64,000 nt of DNA from Protula sp. h YS-2021 (Eukaryota; Annelida; Polychaeta; Sabellida; Serpulidae), in NCBI GenBank assembly GCA_949752745.1, contig OX457028.1:5117488-5181487 (forward strand), read 5' to 3'. The notes under the pieces were generated by a model. It worked only from the letters and a program-made list of their open reading frames with translations. It was not told the DNA's origin and did not search any database. Positions 13,886 through 25,137 of the stretch are shown here, piece after piece. Positions within the stretch are counted from its first letter, which is position 1, and every line of letters starts with the position of its first letter. A program made the position numbers and the translations under genes.

Positions 13886-14477
13886 TTGGCACATAACCCA
13901 GGAAAACACAATAAACACAACCTAAAGACAGCAACGTAGCTGTGAATAACCGGACTTAAGAAGAGGATAAGACCTCGAACACTTGCAATGAGGGGCACCA
14001 GGACAGATTAATAAAAATGAGAAGGCAGCGGCGTAGCGTATACAAAATCAGCGCTGCTGTAGTATTAGCAGTATGTGTGGACCCCAGATGATGCAAGCAT
14101 CAAGATACATAACAACTGCATATTCTTCACCCGATCATGAACTGCTGCGGCAGAAGGAAAAACATCAAAAAAGTTAAATGAAGCTAATCTGAATTATTAA
14201 GACAAAGACGTTTACAGAAAACTTCTGAAATCACAAATTATTTGGAACTGTCACACACTAAAGAACCCTGGAAAGAGATAACCGGACGAGAGTCGGTCAC
14301 ACATATGCTCGAACGTGATGTGCAGAGCTTAGTAATGGTGTTAAATATGTCCAGTCCCTGACAGCATTAAAGGAAAAATAGAGATATACTGAATTAAAAT
14401 ACAACTTAATCACATAAAAGAGTGCCATTGACCTTGAAATTGGTTTGGCATTTGTATCAAATGTATTATTTTATAAT

Positions 14478-14530
14478 ATAATAATAATGATTATTATTAT
14501 TATTATAATTATTATAATTATTATATTTTA
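14478..14530. repeat. ATT/AAT microsatellite
   Basis: Imperfect (att)n/(aat)n run within A/T-rich sequence. Confidence 0.8.
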
Positions 14531-15019
14531 TTTCCGAAATCCTTTCAACACGATCGTGATAAGTTTGGAAATACTGGATATTAATACAGAGAGTCCAATT
14601 GGATGTTGGTTGTTGATGATAGGATAAACAGCAGCAAATCAAGTTTTATCCCGTAAAATTTATTTTATGAATCTTGATACCAATGTCAAAGACACTGAAG
14701 ACCCCATGGTAATTGCTTTATAGTCTAGAAACAGGTACTTTTTAACATTTAAAAAATTATTGACTTCTTTCATAGTATGTTTCTATCTTTGCGTTGTTCC
14801 GTGTTTCTGCATTAGACAAGAATCATGCCAGTAGTAAAAAGTTAAGATTTTCAGCCGCTACTTGCTTTAGGAATAGTTTATTACATAAACCAATAATTCA
14901 CATTTAGTAGATACTGTGCTTTGGGGATGTTAGTAATCTTTTCAACCTTGTTCCTTCTGTGTAATATATGTGTTTTGCACAAGATCAGTAGTTGGAAAAC
15001 AAGAGTTCTAAGCCACCTT

Positions 15020-15512
15020 GTGACGTCATAATAACGTCCCCCTCCCCCTCCTCCTCCCCTAATGGACGTAACCCTTACCCTAAAATCCACCGCACCTGTC
15101 AATCATCGTGACCTCATAGTCACGTGACCTGTCAATCATCATGACGTCATTGGCCACGTAACCCCCTCCTAGGAGGCGTAACCCTAACCCTAAACCCATA
15201 TGAGGAATGTTTTTCAGAACATTGTCCTTACGTCCTGTGTAGCTCACTGGGTCAAGCATAGGACTCATGGCCGAAAGATTGGTGGATCGAGCCCATCCAT
15301 GGGCGGCGTAACCCTAACCCTGTATGAGGACCCCCTAGGACATACCATGGGACCCCCTAGAGAGCAACCCTACTGCCATCTGTCTATCATACTATCACTC
15401 AGTCACTCATTCACTCATCACTCATTCACGCATTGTGTCATATTAAGTTAGGACCCCCAGGGCATACTATGTGAGGGAACCCCCTAGGCGGTGACCCTTC
15501 TACCACCTGTCT
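15020..15512 (+). repeat. composite SINE-type repeat R1, plus orientation
   Basis: About 490 bp that recurs inverted at 22,383-22,870. It contains ccctaaccctaaaccc-type words, a tRNA-like head at 15,234-15,308, an S-rich middle (ccccctagg) and a tail of tcactcattcactc repeats. It ends with ggtgacccttctaccacctg. The tail end is the uninterrupted version of the site into which the LTR element inserted near 17.29/22.38 kb. Confidence 0.65.
15234..15308 (+). repeat. tRNA-derived SINE head
   Basis: An A-box-like tgtagctcactgggtcaa and a B-box-like ggtggatcgagccc are spaced as in a tRNA gene, with cat at the anticodon region. Four related copies lie nearby. The arms do not fold perfectly and a long tail follows, so this is a SINE rather than a functional tRNA. 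Confidence 0.55.
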
Positions 15513-15649
15513 ATCATACCTTCACTTAGTCACTCACATTCACTCATTAACTCATTGTGGTGAACTATGTGAGGACCCCCTCTACTTGACACCCAGTCTA
15601 ACCATGGACCATAGTATATGAATATGCGACTATCACATCACTCTCAGAA

Positions 15650-15730
15650 GTGCTGTGTAGAGCAGTCGATATAGCATAGGACTCATAGGAACAACGTTTC
15701 TGGTTCGACCAAATCTATGGGCGACCCAAC
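15650..15730 (+). repeat. tRNA-derived SINE head, diverged
   Basis: Contains gtgtagagcagtcgatatag, cataggactcat and the B-box-like tctggttcgacc, followed by a T-rich tract. Same family as the copy at 15,234. Confidence 0.45.
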
Positions 15731-16059
15731 TTTTTTTTCCTTTTTTATGTGACAGGGGAAAAAGCACACACCATTCACAAGAACGTGAAGAACGTGTTTG
15801 AATGGCATGCACCATTCACAAGAGAGTGTTTGAATGACAAGCTCTCTGATAAACTCTCCATTCACAAGATGTGTTCGAATAGGAGGGCCAGCTCCCTCCA
15901 ATGAAAGACGTGATCAGCCCACATACCATGTAACGTCATGTGACTATGTGACTATGTGACATCATGTGACCTCATGTAACTATGTGACGTCATGTGACTA
16001 TGAGACGTCATGTGACTATGTGAGGAATATGTGAGGACACCTAGTCTGACCCTAAAGTA

Positions 16060-16283
16060 TGTAAGCATCAGATCATTCTCTAGATGTGCTCTGTAGTGCA
16101 ATCAGCAGAGCATAGAACTCATGGTCTGACCCATAGTCACAAGATTGGTGGTTCGAGTCCACCAATGGGCGGCGCAACTTTTTTTAATATATTTTAGTGA
16201 CCATATTTCTTTAACTATTTTCACTGGTAATATTTAATTAGTTATATTTCAGTGGTCCTATTACAGTAATCATATTACTGACA

Positions 16284-16332
<49 letters not shown>
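16060..16332 (+). repeat. left arm of a large inverted repeat (SINE head to CA microsatellite)
   Basis: The arm begins with a tRNA-like head (catagaactcatgg, then the B box ggtggttcgagtcc, to about 16,185). It continues through an A/T-rich body containing cagtggtcctattacagtaa and ends in (CA)n at 16,285-16,332. The reverse complement of the whole series lies at 16,825-17,060. Confidence 0.65.
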
Positions 16333-16333
<1 letters not shown>

Positions 16334-16339
16334 CGCAGC

Positions 16340-16440
16340 GTAGGAATAAGTACATCAAAGACCTCAGAGCGTGGGAACGAGCAATAAATTGGAGAACATC
16401 AAAGACCTCAGAGCGTGGGAACGATCAATAAATTTGGGAA
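16340..16440. repeat. two tandem copies of a ~45-bp sequence
   Basis: The sequence acatcaaagacctcagagcg, followed by tgggaacga.caataaatt, occurs twice back to back in the spacer of the inverted repeat. Confidence 0.7.
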
Positions 16441-16465
16441 TATAGTCTGATGTTATGTGTTATGC

Positions 16466-16770
16466 TATAGTAGTGGGAAAACGAGGGTTCTAAAGTTACT
16501 TCACCAAATTTAGTTTTTAAAAACAGATTATACATAAAATAAGCTCAGCATTTTACCATGCAACGTATTCAAACGCTCTGAAGTCATAGTAGTGGGAAAA
16601 CGAGGACTCTAAAGCACTTTAACAAATTTAGTTTTTGAAATCATATTATGTATAAAATAGGTTTTAGCATTTTACCATACTACTTATTCGAATACTCTGA
16701 GACCAGGGTAACGGGGAAATGAGGGTTCTAAAGCAACTTTAGCAAATTTATTTTTTGAAAACATATTGTG
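16466..16770. repeat. three tandem copies of a ~119-bp sequence
   Basis: Copies start near 16,467, 16,586 and 16,704. They share tagtgggaaaacgagggttc, tctaaag..actt, aatttagtttt and agcattttaccat. They form the loop of the large inverted repeat. Confidence 0.65.
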
Positions 16771-16824
16771 CCATGGTACGCGGGAAAATTTGAGATTTTT
16801 GCATTTTTGCACTTTATTTTTACG

Positions 16825-17060
16825 CTGTGTGTGTGTGGGGGGGTCAATAATATGATTACTGCAGTAGGACCACTGAAATATGGCCAATTAAATATCTACA
16901 GTGAAAATAGTTACAGAAATATGATTACTAAAATGTGTTCAAAAAAAAGTTGCGCCGCCCATGGGTGAGCTTGAACCACCAACTTGTGACTATGGTTCCG
17001 ACCATGAGTCCTATGCTCTACGGACTGCGTTACACAACACTTCTGGAGAATGATGTGGAA
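16825..17060 (-). repeat. right arm of the large inverted repeat (SINE, minus strand)
   Basis: A GT-rich run at 16,825-16,837 is followed by the complement of the left-arm body (gcagtaggaccactgaaata) and of the SINE head (cgcccatgggtgagcttgaa, tatgctctacggactgcg). Spacing matches the left arm at 16,060-16,332. Confidence 0.65.
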
Positions 17061-17288
17061 AACATTTAACATAAGGTTATAACTAAAAAAATGTCACTTA
17101 CCACAAATCTTTCACTTCCTCTCCATGTGCCTCCAACAACAGCAACAGTAACAATGGCACTTGTGCACACACAATATGCTTATAAAGGGCAGGCTGATGA
17201 ATCACGAAACTGGGGGTCCTCACATAGTATGACACAATGAGTGACTGAATGATGAGTGACTGAATGACTGAGTGAAGGTATGATCGAC

Positions 17289-17293
17289 AGATG
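17289..17293. repeat. target-site duplication, left copy (agatg)
   Basis: agatg immediately precedes the LTR. The same five bases follow the other LTR at 22,383-22,387, as expected for integrase-mediated insertion. Confidence 0.8.
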
Positions 17294-17407
17294 TGTTGTA
17301 TGCGTGAGGTGGCTACGTGGAAAAACTAATTGAAACTAAACAGACTCCAAGTTGCCGCCATGTCTTTATTTACAACCGGAAGTCACTGGCTACACATATA
17401 CACAACA
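17294..17407 (-). repeat. 3' LTR (element sense is minus)
   Basis: 114 bp, starting tgttgtatgcg and ending atacacaaca on the plus strand, so with tg..ca ends. It is nearly identical to 22,269-22,382; visible differences are aaaaactaatt versus aaacactaatt and gactcc versus gacgcc. On the element's own strand it carries an aataaa polyadenylation signal (tgtaaataaagacatgg). Confidence 0.85.
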
Positions 17408-18060
17408 TTACCCACGTACTGAAACAAGACTTACTGTGTAGATTACTGCTTAACTGTGCTTTAACTGCTATTTTGCTACCAGCATTCAGTTGAACACTTT
17501 ATCTGATTATCAAACAAAGAGATATAAAATTTATAAGTATACTAGACAGACTATATCAATTAAATTACCTGAAAATTGCGAAATTTTACTTCTTCAACCT
17601 TTTTTTCTTTACTCTATATTATCGCTATCACTGCGATTCGACGTTCTCTGATCATAAACTCGATCCATGAGTGTGACTTCGAGGATCACTTAACAGGCAT
17701 GGAAATGAAGCTCGAAGTAATTATAAAGGACAACGAATACGCAAAATAACTACTTCAGAGATATCTAAACCATAACCTTAAACTTGCCACTTAGTTCAGA
17801 TATATTATAAGCAATTAAATGCAAAAGATAAATCCAAAATTCTCTTCTCTTTATATTTACCGTACACAATTACAGCAGCTGAAATGTCGATTAACTGTAA
17901 AAATTTGTCAACATTACAGCAACGTTATCAGCACTTTAACTGAACTGCAACCAGCTATCAAATCAGCACCTGTACAACATTAAAAAAACATAAAACGTTA
18001 ATATTGGCTTAGAATAAATAAATAATAATTGAATAAAGCAAAATATCTTAATTGCACGAC
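17408..18060 (-). other. non-coding 3' region of the LTR element
   Basis: About 650 bp of A/T-rich sequence between the end of the integrase frame and the 3' LTR. No further protein was recognised, and no envelope-like frame. Confidence 0.5.
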
Positions 18061-18212
18061 ATTTAACTAAAAGTTAGTCCTCGAAACCGTACTTCGTTGG
18101 CGATCTTACAGAACGACCTGATCGCGATACACGACCATCGACACTTGAAATTTCAGTTTTTGCTTTAGCCGGTGAAACGGGGTGTGAAACATTGACAGAA
18201 GGCTCTGGAATT

Positions 18213-19300
18213 CTAACTGTCAGTTTTTCGGCTAGAAACAGCGGGTTTCTCTTTCGAAATCATGGTTTTACCAGATGTAGATGGCGCTATGCTACACGGA
18301 ATAGCTGCACGCTCTACTGTCGGGTTAGGTTCAGTGGGCTTGGGTAAAACAGTTGATGGTTGAGGGGTATTATCGCTCTTGATAGGTTTTTCTTCAACCG
18401 GGTGTTGTGAACAACGGATTTGGTCAACGTGTCTTCTCCAAATCGAATTGTCAACCAAAACTTCATACATTAACGTTCCGATTTTTTGCGAGATAACTGC
18501 AAATGTCCATTTTCCGTGCTTTTGTCGATAGTCCCTCACAAGCACTTCATCACCCACGCTAAAAGAACGGCGCTGAAATTCGTCTTTGGTGTTTACATTT
18601 CTGTAAACCATGTCGAGCAAACTGGGTTTTTCCAAATCCAGCATTGTTTTGATTTACGTCCTAGGAATAACAAGGATGGGGTCTCGTTAGTAGTTGCGTT
18701 TTTAGTTGATCGATACATGAGTAGAAATTTGGCTACTTTCTCGTGCATTGAACGAGGTTCGTGCTTCATCGATTTGAGACTAGATTTAAGACTCTGAACC
18801 ATACGTTCTGCTAAACCGTTTCGCGAGGCTTTAAAAGGACTCGTAGTTTTGTGAATAATTCCATGTAGTTTTAAGAATTTCTGGAAGGCTTCAGAATGGA
18901 AGGTTATACCATTGTCTGTACAGATAACATCACAAATTCCATAGGCGCTAAACAGTTCTTGAAGTACTTTGACAGTTTCCGGGGCAGTGATTTTTTCCAT
19001 GATCCGTACCTCTGGCCATCTGGAGTGTGCATCGACCATTATAATAAACATATGGCCTTGAAAAGGTCCTGCAAAATCAATGTGGATCCTTTTCCACGGC
19101 TGACTTAGCCATTCCCAGGGGTGCATTGTAGCTTTTGTTGGAGCTTTGCTTATCTCTAAGCAGCTCGAGCACATTTTAGCTTGTGTTTCGATATCTCTGT
19201 CGATATTGGGCTACCAAATGTACGATCTAGCCAATTTATTTCATTTTCACCATACCAGGATGGGCACTATGGAGTTCTTGCAGGAATGCTCTCTGGAACT
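18213..19300 (-). pseudogene. integrase region of the LTR element
   Basis: Read on the minus strand. A zinc-binding HHCC segment spans about 19,300-19,150 (..HSAHPGMVKMK, then ..CSSCLE across a frame break). The catalytic core spans about 19,110-18,690, with HIDFAGPF, the CTDNG aspartate and the NGLAERMVQSLK glutamate, so all three D,D,E residues are present. A C-terminal domain at about 18,640-18,400 (FSVGDEVLVRDYR) is followed by a proline/serine-rich tail. Frame changes lie near 19,240 and 18,640, so no intact protein is encoded. The enzyme family joins the cDNA copy to host DNA. Confidence 0.8.
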
Positions 19301-19398
19301 TTTCCGGAATAACCACTCTGTTTCCAATGAGCAGACACTCTTGTGAAATAGATAATTCTGATTCATGTGAATGATAAGGAGACAGATCTTCTTCAACT

Positions 19399-19950
19399 TT
19401 ACCGGGCCAGCCATTTCTTGTGAATTCGAAAACTCTTGACAATACCTGGTCTTTTTGACGTTACTTGGGCAATTTGTTTGAATGAAATCGGGAAGTTGTC
19501 GAGTAGGGCAGCGTAGAATATTGCTCTCTCCCCTGACGAATTTTTCTGGCTTACCGGAAGGGGTAGTCTACTTAACCCGTCAGCGTTGGCGTGTTCACTT
19601 GTCTTTCTGTATCCAATTTCATAATTATAGCCAGTAAGAAAAATGCCGTATCTTTGCATCCGCGAAGCCTTAGTTGTTGAAATACCTTTTTTGGGATTGA
19701 AGATCGAAACCAGAACTTTGCAGTCGGTAACTAGAGTAAATTTTTGGGCAAACAGGTACATGTTAAATTTCTTGATACTCCAAATGATGCTGAGGGCCTC
19801 TCGATCGATTTGAGAGTAATTTTGCTCAGCTTTTGACAATGTTCGGGATGCAAAACTAATGGGCGTTCGCTTCCATCTGGATAGATATGCGAAATAACTC
19901 CAGAAATACCTTTTGATGATGCGTCACAGTACAGTCGAAGCGGCAGTTTC
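19399..19950 (-). pseudogene. RNase H region of the LTR element
   Basis: LRLYCDASSKGISGVISHI near 19,940-19,880 holds the first catalytic aspartate. A frameshift near 19,840 separates it from NYSQIDREALSIIWSIKKF (the glutamate region), LVTDCKVLVSIF and the late motif HANADGLSRLP. Gene order and motifs are typical of Ty3/gypsy. The frame is broken. Confidence 0.8.
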
Positions 19951-19959
19951 GGATCATAA

Positions 19960-20860
19960 TGTGCTAAAACAAGATCAGATGTGATGAGATCCTTCGTTTT
20001 CTTAAAAGCTGTTTCCCATGAATCTGTCCATAGCCATTTCTGATTTTTGTGGAGCAGCTGGTGCAGTGGATGTAGTATCGTAGACAAGTTGGGTAGAAAG
20101 CGGTGGTAGTAGTTCACCAGGGCGACCCAGCTTCATAATTCAGAAACATTTCTTGGAGCTGGCGCATCTGTTACTGCCTTGACTTTCGAATCGGTCTTGT
20201 GGATTCCGTCTTTGTCAACGATGTGAGCACAAAATTCAATGGAATCTTTGAAAAACTCACACTTGTTTGGGTTGACTTTAAGGCCGTATTCTATTAATCG
20301 CTGAAAGACTTTCTCGAGGGTACAAAGGTGATCATCATCGTCTGAACCGGTGATTATCATATCGTCCAAAATACACTGCACGTTTTTTATACCTTTTAAA
20401 ACCTGTTCAATTGCGCGTTGCCAAATAGAAGCAGCTGGGAAAATACCATACGCCACCGCGATTGAAAACAAAAAGTCCTTTCTGTGTGTTGATGGTCAGG
20501 TATTTTCTCGATTCTTCGTCCACTACCATTTGAAGATACGCCGTTTTGAGGTCTATCTTTGAAAATTTCTCTCCACCTGCCAATGTTGCTAACATGCTCT
20601 CAATAGTAGGCAATGGGTACGAGTCAACATTGAGCTGTGGGTTGACAGTGACCTTAAAATCGCCACATATCCTGACAGAATTGGGACAATGGGTGCAGCC
20701 CAATCACTCCACTCTACCGGTGATAGGATCCCTTTTCTCACCATGTTGTCCAGCTCCTTGTCGACCTTGCCCCTCATTGCCAACGGAACTTGTCTGGGTT
20801 TGCAAAATTTAGGGGTAACTCCTTCTTTGAGATGTAACTTCGCAGTTATCCGTTTTAGCT
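19960..20860 (-). pseudogene. reverse transcriptase region of the LTR element
   Basis: The segments in order are WSDWAAPIVP (near 20,715), VRICGDFKVTVNPQLNVDSY (near 20,670-20,615), FSKIDLKTAYLQ (near 20,560), and the catalytic loop CILDDMIITG near 20,345-20,375. The connection segment then has NYYHRFLP near 20,110. Ty3-type enzymes usually have an aromatic residue two before the DD pair; here it is isoleucine. Frame changes lie near 20,700 and 20,460, and a stop lies at about 20,130. Confidence 0.8.
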
Positions 20861-22141
20861 CACCCAGTTCTTTGCCGAAACACTCACTATGCTTTTCCAG
20901 AAGACGGTCTAATTTCTTCTTACCTCGAGCCATCCGTATTGACTTGATTTCGTGCCAGTAGTATTTGATGTGTCGGATCCAATCTCTACCGAATAAAGGT
21001 GGACCTCCCCCGTGAAGAATGTACAGCCGCAAACGATGTTTCTTACCTTCGCGTTCCACCAGAACATTCACGTACCCCTCTGGCCTTACACATTCTCCAG
21101 TATAGGTTTTTAACACAACAGTTGTTTTCCGCAGCCGTAATTCACCAAGATGGCGCTGATAATCCCTTTTCGATATTATTGAAAGCGCAGATCTTGTATC
21201 AAGCTCCATTTTGATCATTTTACCGTTTATTTTAGGACTGATCGTAATGGACGCACATTTCTTCTCGCTATTGTTGTTTACATCGCAAACAACTTCCGTA
21301 TAGCCGAGATCTGAACAGGAAGTGCTGTCGCCATTCGAATCTTCACTATCAGTGGTCACTTCATCGTCATCAACATAAAAAACTTTCTTCTTTGGCTTTC
21401 GCTTCTTAAACTGGTCTGTCCCGGTCTTTTTGCTCTCGGAAGATGACTTACCGGATTTCTTCATCTTGCATCTTCTCTTAATGTGGCCTTTCTTACCGCA
21501 ATTGTGACATTTCTCGTCCTTAAAACGGCAATCCTCGGGATCATGACCATTCTTGCCACACCTGAAGCAACAATTTCTAGTGGTCCTCTGCAACTTGTTA
21601 ACATTTGCCGATGCTCCCTGGATTTCCGATACATCCTTCATGGCCATTTCCATGGCAATTGCTATCTCTTTAGCCTTCTGGTAGGTTAAATTCTTCTCTG
21701 ACAACAATCTTTTCAGGAGATTTTCGTTCTTTATCCCACAAACCAGCGGATCTCTGAGGTGCTCTGCCAGACGCTCACCGAACTCACAATACTCAGTCAG
21801 CTTTTGGAGGACACCCACGTAATCTGTCACCGACTGACCCGTCTGTTGCTGACGCTTGTAGAACCGGTATCTCTCTGCTAGCACGTTGGGCTTTGGGCTG
21901 AGATGTTCTTGTAGCAACTCACCAATTTGCTCGAACGTCTTTGTTGATGGCTTGTTAGGTGAACACAGGCTATCTAGCAAGGAATAGGTCTTTCCGCCAA
22001 TCAGACTAAGAGTTACAGCAACTTTTTTGTCGTCGGCTACGTCGTTGGCAATGAATACTGCTCTAACCTCTCCTTGTACAGCTCCCAGTCACCAGCAGTC
22101 TCGTCGAAGGGCTCCAATCGTCCGATCAGTGATGCCATCAT
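20860..22141 (-). pseudogene. gag-protease region of the LTR element
   Basis: A start codon at 22,141 (minus) opens gag (LIGRLEPFDETAGDWELYKE). A frameshift near 22,045 separates it from the long frame that begins at 21,980 and runs into RT. That frame holds two CCHC zinc knuckles at about 21,572-21,473 (CFRCGKNGHDPEDC and CHNCGKKGHIKRRC) and a lysine- and acid-rich linker. The retropepsin site near 21,209-21,183 reads LDTRSA instead of the usual LDTGSA. Loss of that glycine would disable the protease even without the frameshifts. Confidence 0.8.
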
Positions 22142-22268
22142 TCAGAAGTCACTTCAGCAAACACTCACTTTTCCGTTATCTTCGGTACTTTCCTAGGGTC
22201 TTTCTTCTCCACCAGATCCTCATAACCTCTTCGAACCGACGCAACACAATCCCATCCTCGTCGCCATT

Positions 22269-22382
22269 TGTTGTATGCGTGAGGTGGCTACGTGGAAACA
22301 CTAATTGAAACTAAACAGACGCCAAGTTGCCGCCATGTCTTTATTTACAACCGGAAGTCACTGGCTACACATATACACAACA
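22269..22382 (-). repeat. 5' LTR (element sense is minus)
   Basis: 114-bp partner of 17,294-17,407, followed by the agatg duplication at 22,383-22,387. It is unusually short for an LTR. On the minus strand it would hold the promoter. Confidence 0.85.
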
Positions 22383-22870
22383 AGATGGTAGAAGGGTCAC
22401 CGCCTAGGGGTTCCCTCACATAGTATGCCCTAGGGGAGTCTTCAACTAGTATGGCACAATGAGTGAATGAGTGATGAGTGAATGAGTGACTGAGTGATGG
22501 TATGATAGACAGATGTAGTAGGATTGCTGCCTGAGGGGTCCCATGGTATGTCCTGGGGGGATGATCCTCATATAGGGTTAGGGTTATACCGCCCATGGAT
22601 GGGCTCGAACCACCAATCTTCCGGCCATGAGTCCTATGCTTGACCGACTGAGCTACACATTACGTAAGGATAATGTTCTGGAAAACATTCCTCATATAGG
22701 TTTAGGATTAAGGTTACGTCTCCTAGGGGGGTCACGTGACTGATGACATCATGATGATTGACAGATCACGCGACTGATAACGTCACGATGATTGACAGGT
22801 GTGGTGGATATTAGGTTTAGGGTTAGGGTTACGCCTCCTAGGGGGGAGGGGGAACGTCATTATGACGTCA
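22383..22870 (-). repeat. composite SINE-type repeat R1, minus orientation
   Basis: Inverted counterpart of 15,020-15,512, with a tRNA-like head at 22,590-22,665. It carries the tcactcattcactc tail (complement at 22,455-22,495) and the ccctaaccctaaacc words. Its continuation beyond the LTR insertion is at 17,215-17,293. Confidence 0.65.
22590..22665 (-). repeat. tRNA-derived SINE head, best preserved copy
   Basis: On the minus strand it reads tgtagctcagtcggtcaagc (A box) then ggtggttcgagccc (B box), with cat at the anticodon position. Both internal promoter boxes are close to consensus. It is embedded in R1, so I call it a SINE head and not a working tRNA gene. Confidence 0.6.
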
Positions 22871-23416
22871 TTGCAAATATAACAGTTGAATTATATAAAC
22901 TATGTAATACTAAATAATAGTTGAGTACAATTCGCATGGAATGCATAATATTTTGATAGCATTGATTGCTCTCAATTTCAGTTGATTTAAAGTCAATAAT
23001 TTCTTAAGCATTACGAATTGTCAGTTATAAATGTTAGTAAATATAATATTTAAATTTGTTTGATTTATTATTGTTATTTGATCTGTTGTCTCTTGTATTG
23101 TGCTTATTCTCTTTCCTTGGTGGTAGTAAGTGGTGGCTGATGTTGTTTTCATTCGCTATTTCTTCGAAGAACTTTTTGCATATATGATATCTCCTCTGTT
23201 CAAGTGTTTTGAGCTTAAATGACGATAGCGCGTCTTCATAAGTAAAAAGAAGTTAAACAAATCTGTAAATGTAAAATGGAGAAAACCATGTAGGCCTATT
23301 AATAAAAGCCGACGAAAACATTTTAAAGAAAATTGCCCAAAAGAATATTCTTAAATATCTGTGTTATTTTCTTCTGCATTCTTTATAATATTAATGAAAA
23401 AAATACTACAGTTAAG
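22871..23416. other. A/T-rich intergenic sequence
   Basis: No gene, RNA or repeat recognised. Confidence 0.5.
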
Positions 23417-24780
23417 CGTATATTTATTTTATTTATTTATTTATTTTATTTTATTTGCGGACTCTCAAAAAAACATGAATAATGAGTTCCATAGAAAAAA
23501 GAAAAAAAACGATGATACGTGAGTATCAATAGAATCTACAGGTTTACATTAATATACAGACAATTGAACCAGAATTTTCGAATTCTCGACCTATACAATA
23601 ATATGCTATTCAAAATGCTATGTGTGATACAGTTGTCTGAGAGTTCGAGCCGACATATAAATCTGTAGATATATTTCCTGATAACAGCTAAACAACACTG
23701 AACATTTAGAAGAGTACATATCAAGCTGGAGCTTTCATACTTAGAAACCCCAGCGAACCGTTTACAAATATTATGATAAGCGGTGTTAAATCTGTTCATA
23801 GTGTATGCTTTAAAATTCCACCATAAGTGTGAGCAGTAAAAAGAAGGGCAATAGGATTTGAACAATGTCATTTTGACATCTAATGAACACATCGAGAACT
23901 TTCTCAATAAAGTGTTACCTTGCACGTACAATTTACGTCTTTGTCTTTCAATGTCTACATCATCACTTAGATCGTTACTTATAATACATCCAAGATATTT
24001 GTACTGATTAACAACAGTCAAAGGCTTTCCGCACAGTAAAAAGGTTGGAATATGTACAAATTTTAAAGATTTCGATCTAATAATCATGATGACACTTTTC
24101 TTGCTGTTGAAGATTATATCGTGTTCAATACCGTATTGTTCACAGATGCGTAACAGACTGTTGAGACCTTTGACAGACGGAGCGATCACAACCAAGTCAT
24201 CAGCATAAAAAATATGATTAATGCAATTTTTAGCAATGAGGCACCCAACTTGACAGGTACACAAAACAATAGAGAGATCATCACAATTAATATTTAAAAA
24301 ATAAGATGATAGTATGCCACCTTGGCGAACACCATTTGAGACATTGAATTTTACGGAGAACACAGAGCCCCAACATACAGACATTTGCTGATTACGATAC
24401 CAATACACAGTTATTCGAATATTGTAGTCTGGTATTTTTCGGTCCTTTAGCTTTTTGAATAGAACACTATGATTAACCCTGTCAAAGGCTTTACTTGCGT
24501 CAAGAAAACATAGAAATATACTGCTGTTCAACGACTTGTAGAGATCAATTATTTCTTTCAAAACATAGATACACTGATCTGTAGCGTGTTTCTTCTTAAA
24601 CCCAAATTTATTACTTGTAGTATGTAGCTTATCCTCAATACGGAGCAGTATAATTTTTTCAACAACTTTACTAATTATGCTGGCTAAAGCAATCGGTCTG
24701 TAGTTCTCTATTGAGGAGACTGATTTTGTTTTGTCCTTGATAACTGGTATGAGAGCAATGTCAAGCATAGAGACAGGCAG
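23417..24780 (-). mobile_element. 5'-truncated LINE (non-LTR retrotransposon)
   Basis: A 410-codon frame (24,768-23,536, minus) encodes a non-LTR reverse transcriptase. Motifs in order are YRPIALASIISKVVEKIIL, FLDASKAFDRVNH, SNGVRQGGILSSYFLNI and the catalytic FYADDLVVIAPS. An FNSKKS motif and a C-terminal cysteine-rich stretch follow. The core has no internal stop, so the copy may be fairly young. The endonuclease and any ORF1 are missing, as expected for 5' truncation. On the minus strand an (aaat)n tail at about 23,455-23,419 follows the frame. The LINE clade was not determined. Confidence 0.8.
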
Positions 24781-25137
24781 ATGTCCGTGAGAAAAACAAC
24801 ATACAAATTTTGCATTTTAAAAATACTGAGAATAAAAATTAATTTTTAGTTGGCTCTCAAAATGAAATAAAGCTTTTTATATTGCAAATGATATTTGAGT
24901 TACACACTATTTTAACCGCAGCTGATTAAAAGCCTATCAATCACAGAATCAAGTTATGATTGGTGACATACTAGATTTTTTTGTTTTGAAACGGAATTTC
25001 GCACGACAATGAACAGTATCATTTTAAACAAATGGCGGCATAAACAAGCCAAAACGAGTTGTTTTTGTAGCATTCAGCTACAGTTGATTGTGATTATTGA
25101 GCGTTAGTCACGTTTTGTGAACAAAATTGTTCACAGA

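Larger units (their letters stand above)
17294..22382 (-). mobile_element. Ty3/gypsy LTR retrotransposon, full length, inactivated
   Basis: About 5.09 kb with two 114-bp LTRs and a 5-bp duplication (agatg). Read on the minus strand the order is gag with CCHC knuckles, retropepsin, RT, RNase H, integrase. RT before integrase is the Metaviridae (Ty3/gypsy) order. A candidate primer-binding site beginning tggcgacgaggatggg lies 2 nt inside the upstream LTR (about 22,249-22,266). Only a weak purine tract (gtgggtaa) precedes the downstream LTR. The coding region is broken by several frameshifts and at least one stop, and the protease lacks the glycine of its DTG motif. It inserted into the tail of a minus-strand R1 repeat. 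Confidence 0.9.

Noticed and set aside
15180..15325. Telomere-like ccctaaccctaaaccc words (also at 22,565 and 22,815)
   Set aside because: Only one to three repeats, embedded in a dispersed SINE-type repeat. Not a telomere or an interstitial telomeric array.
15234..22665. Functional tRNA genes
   Set aside because: The A and B boxes are present but the stems do not pair well, and the copies continue into a shared tail, so they are SINE heads.
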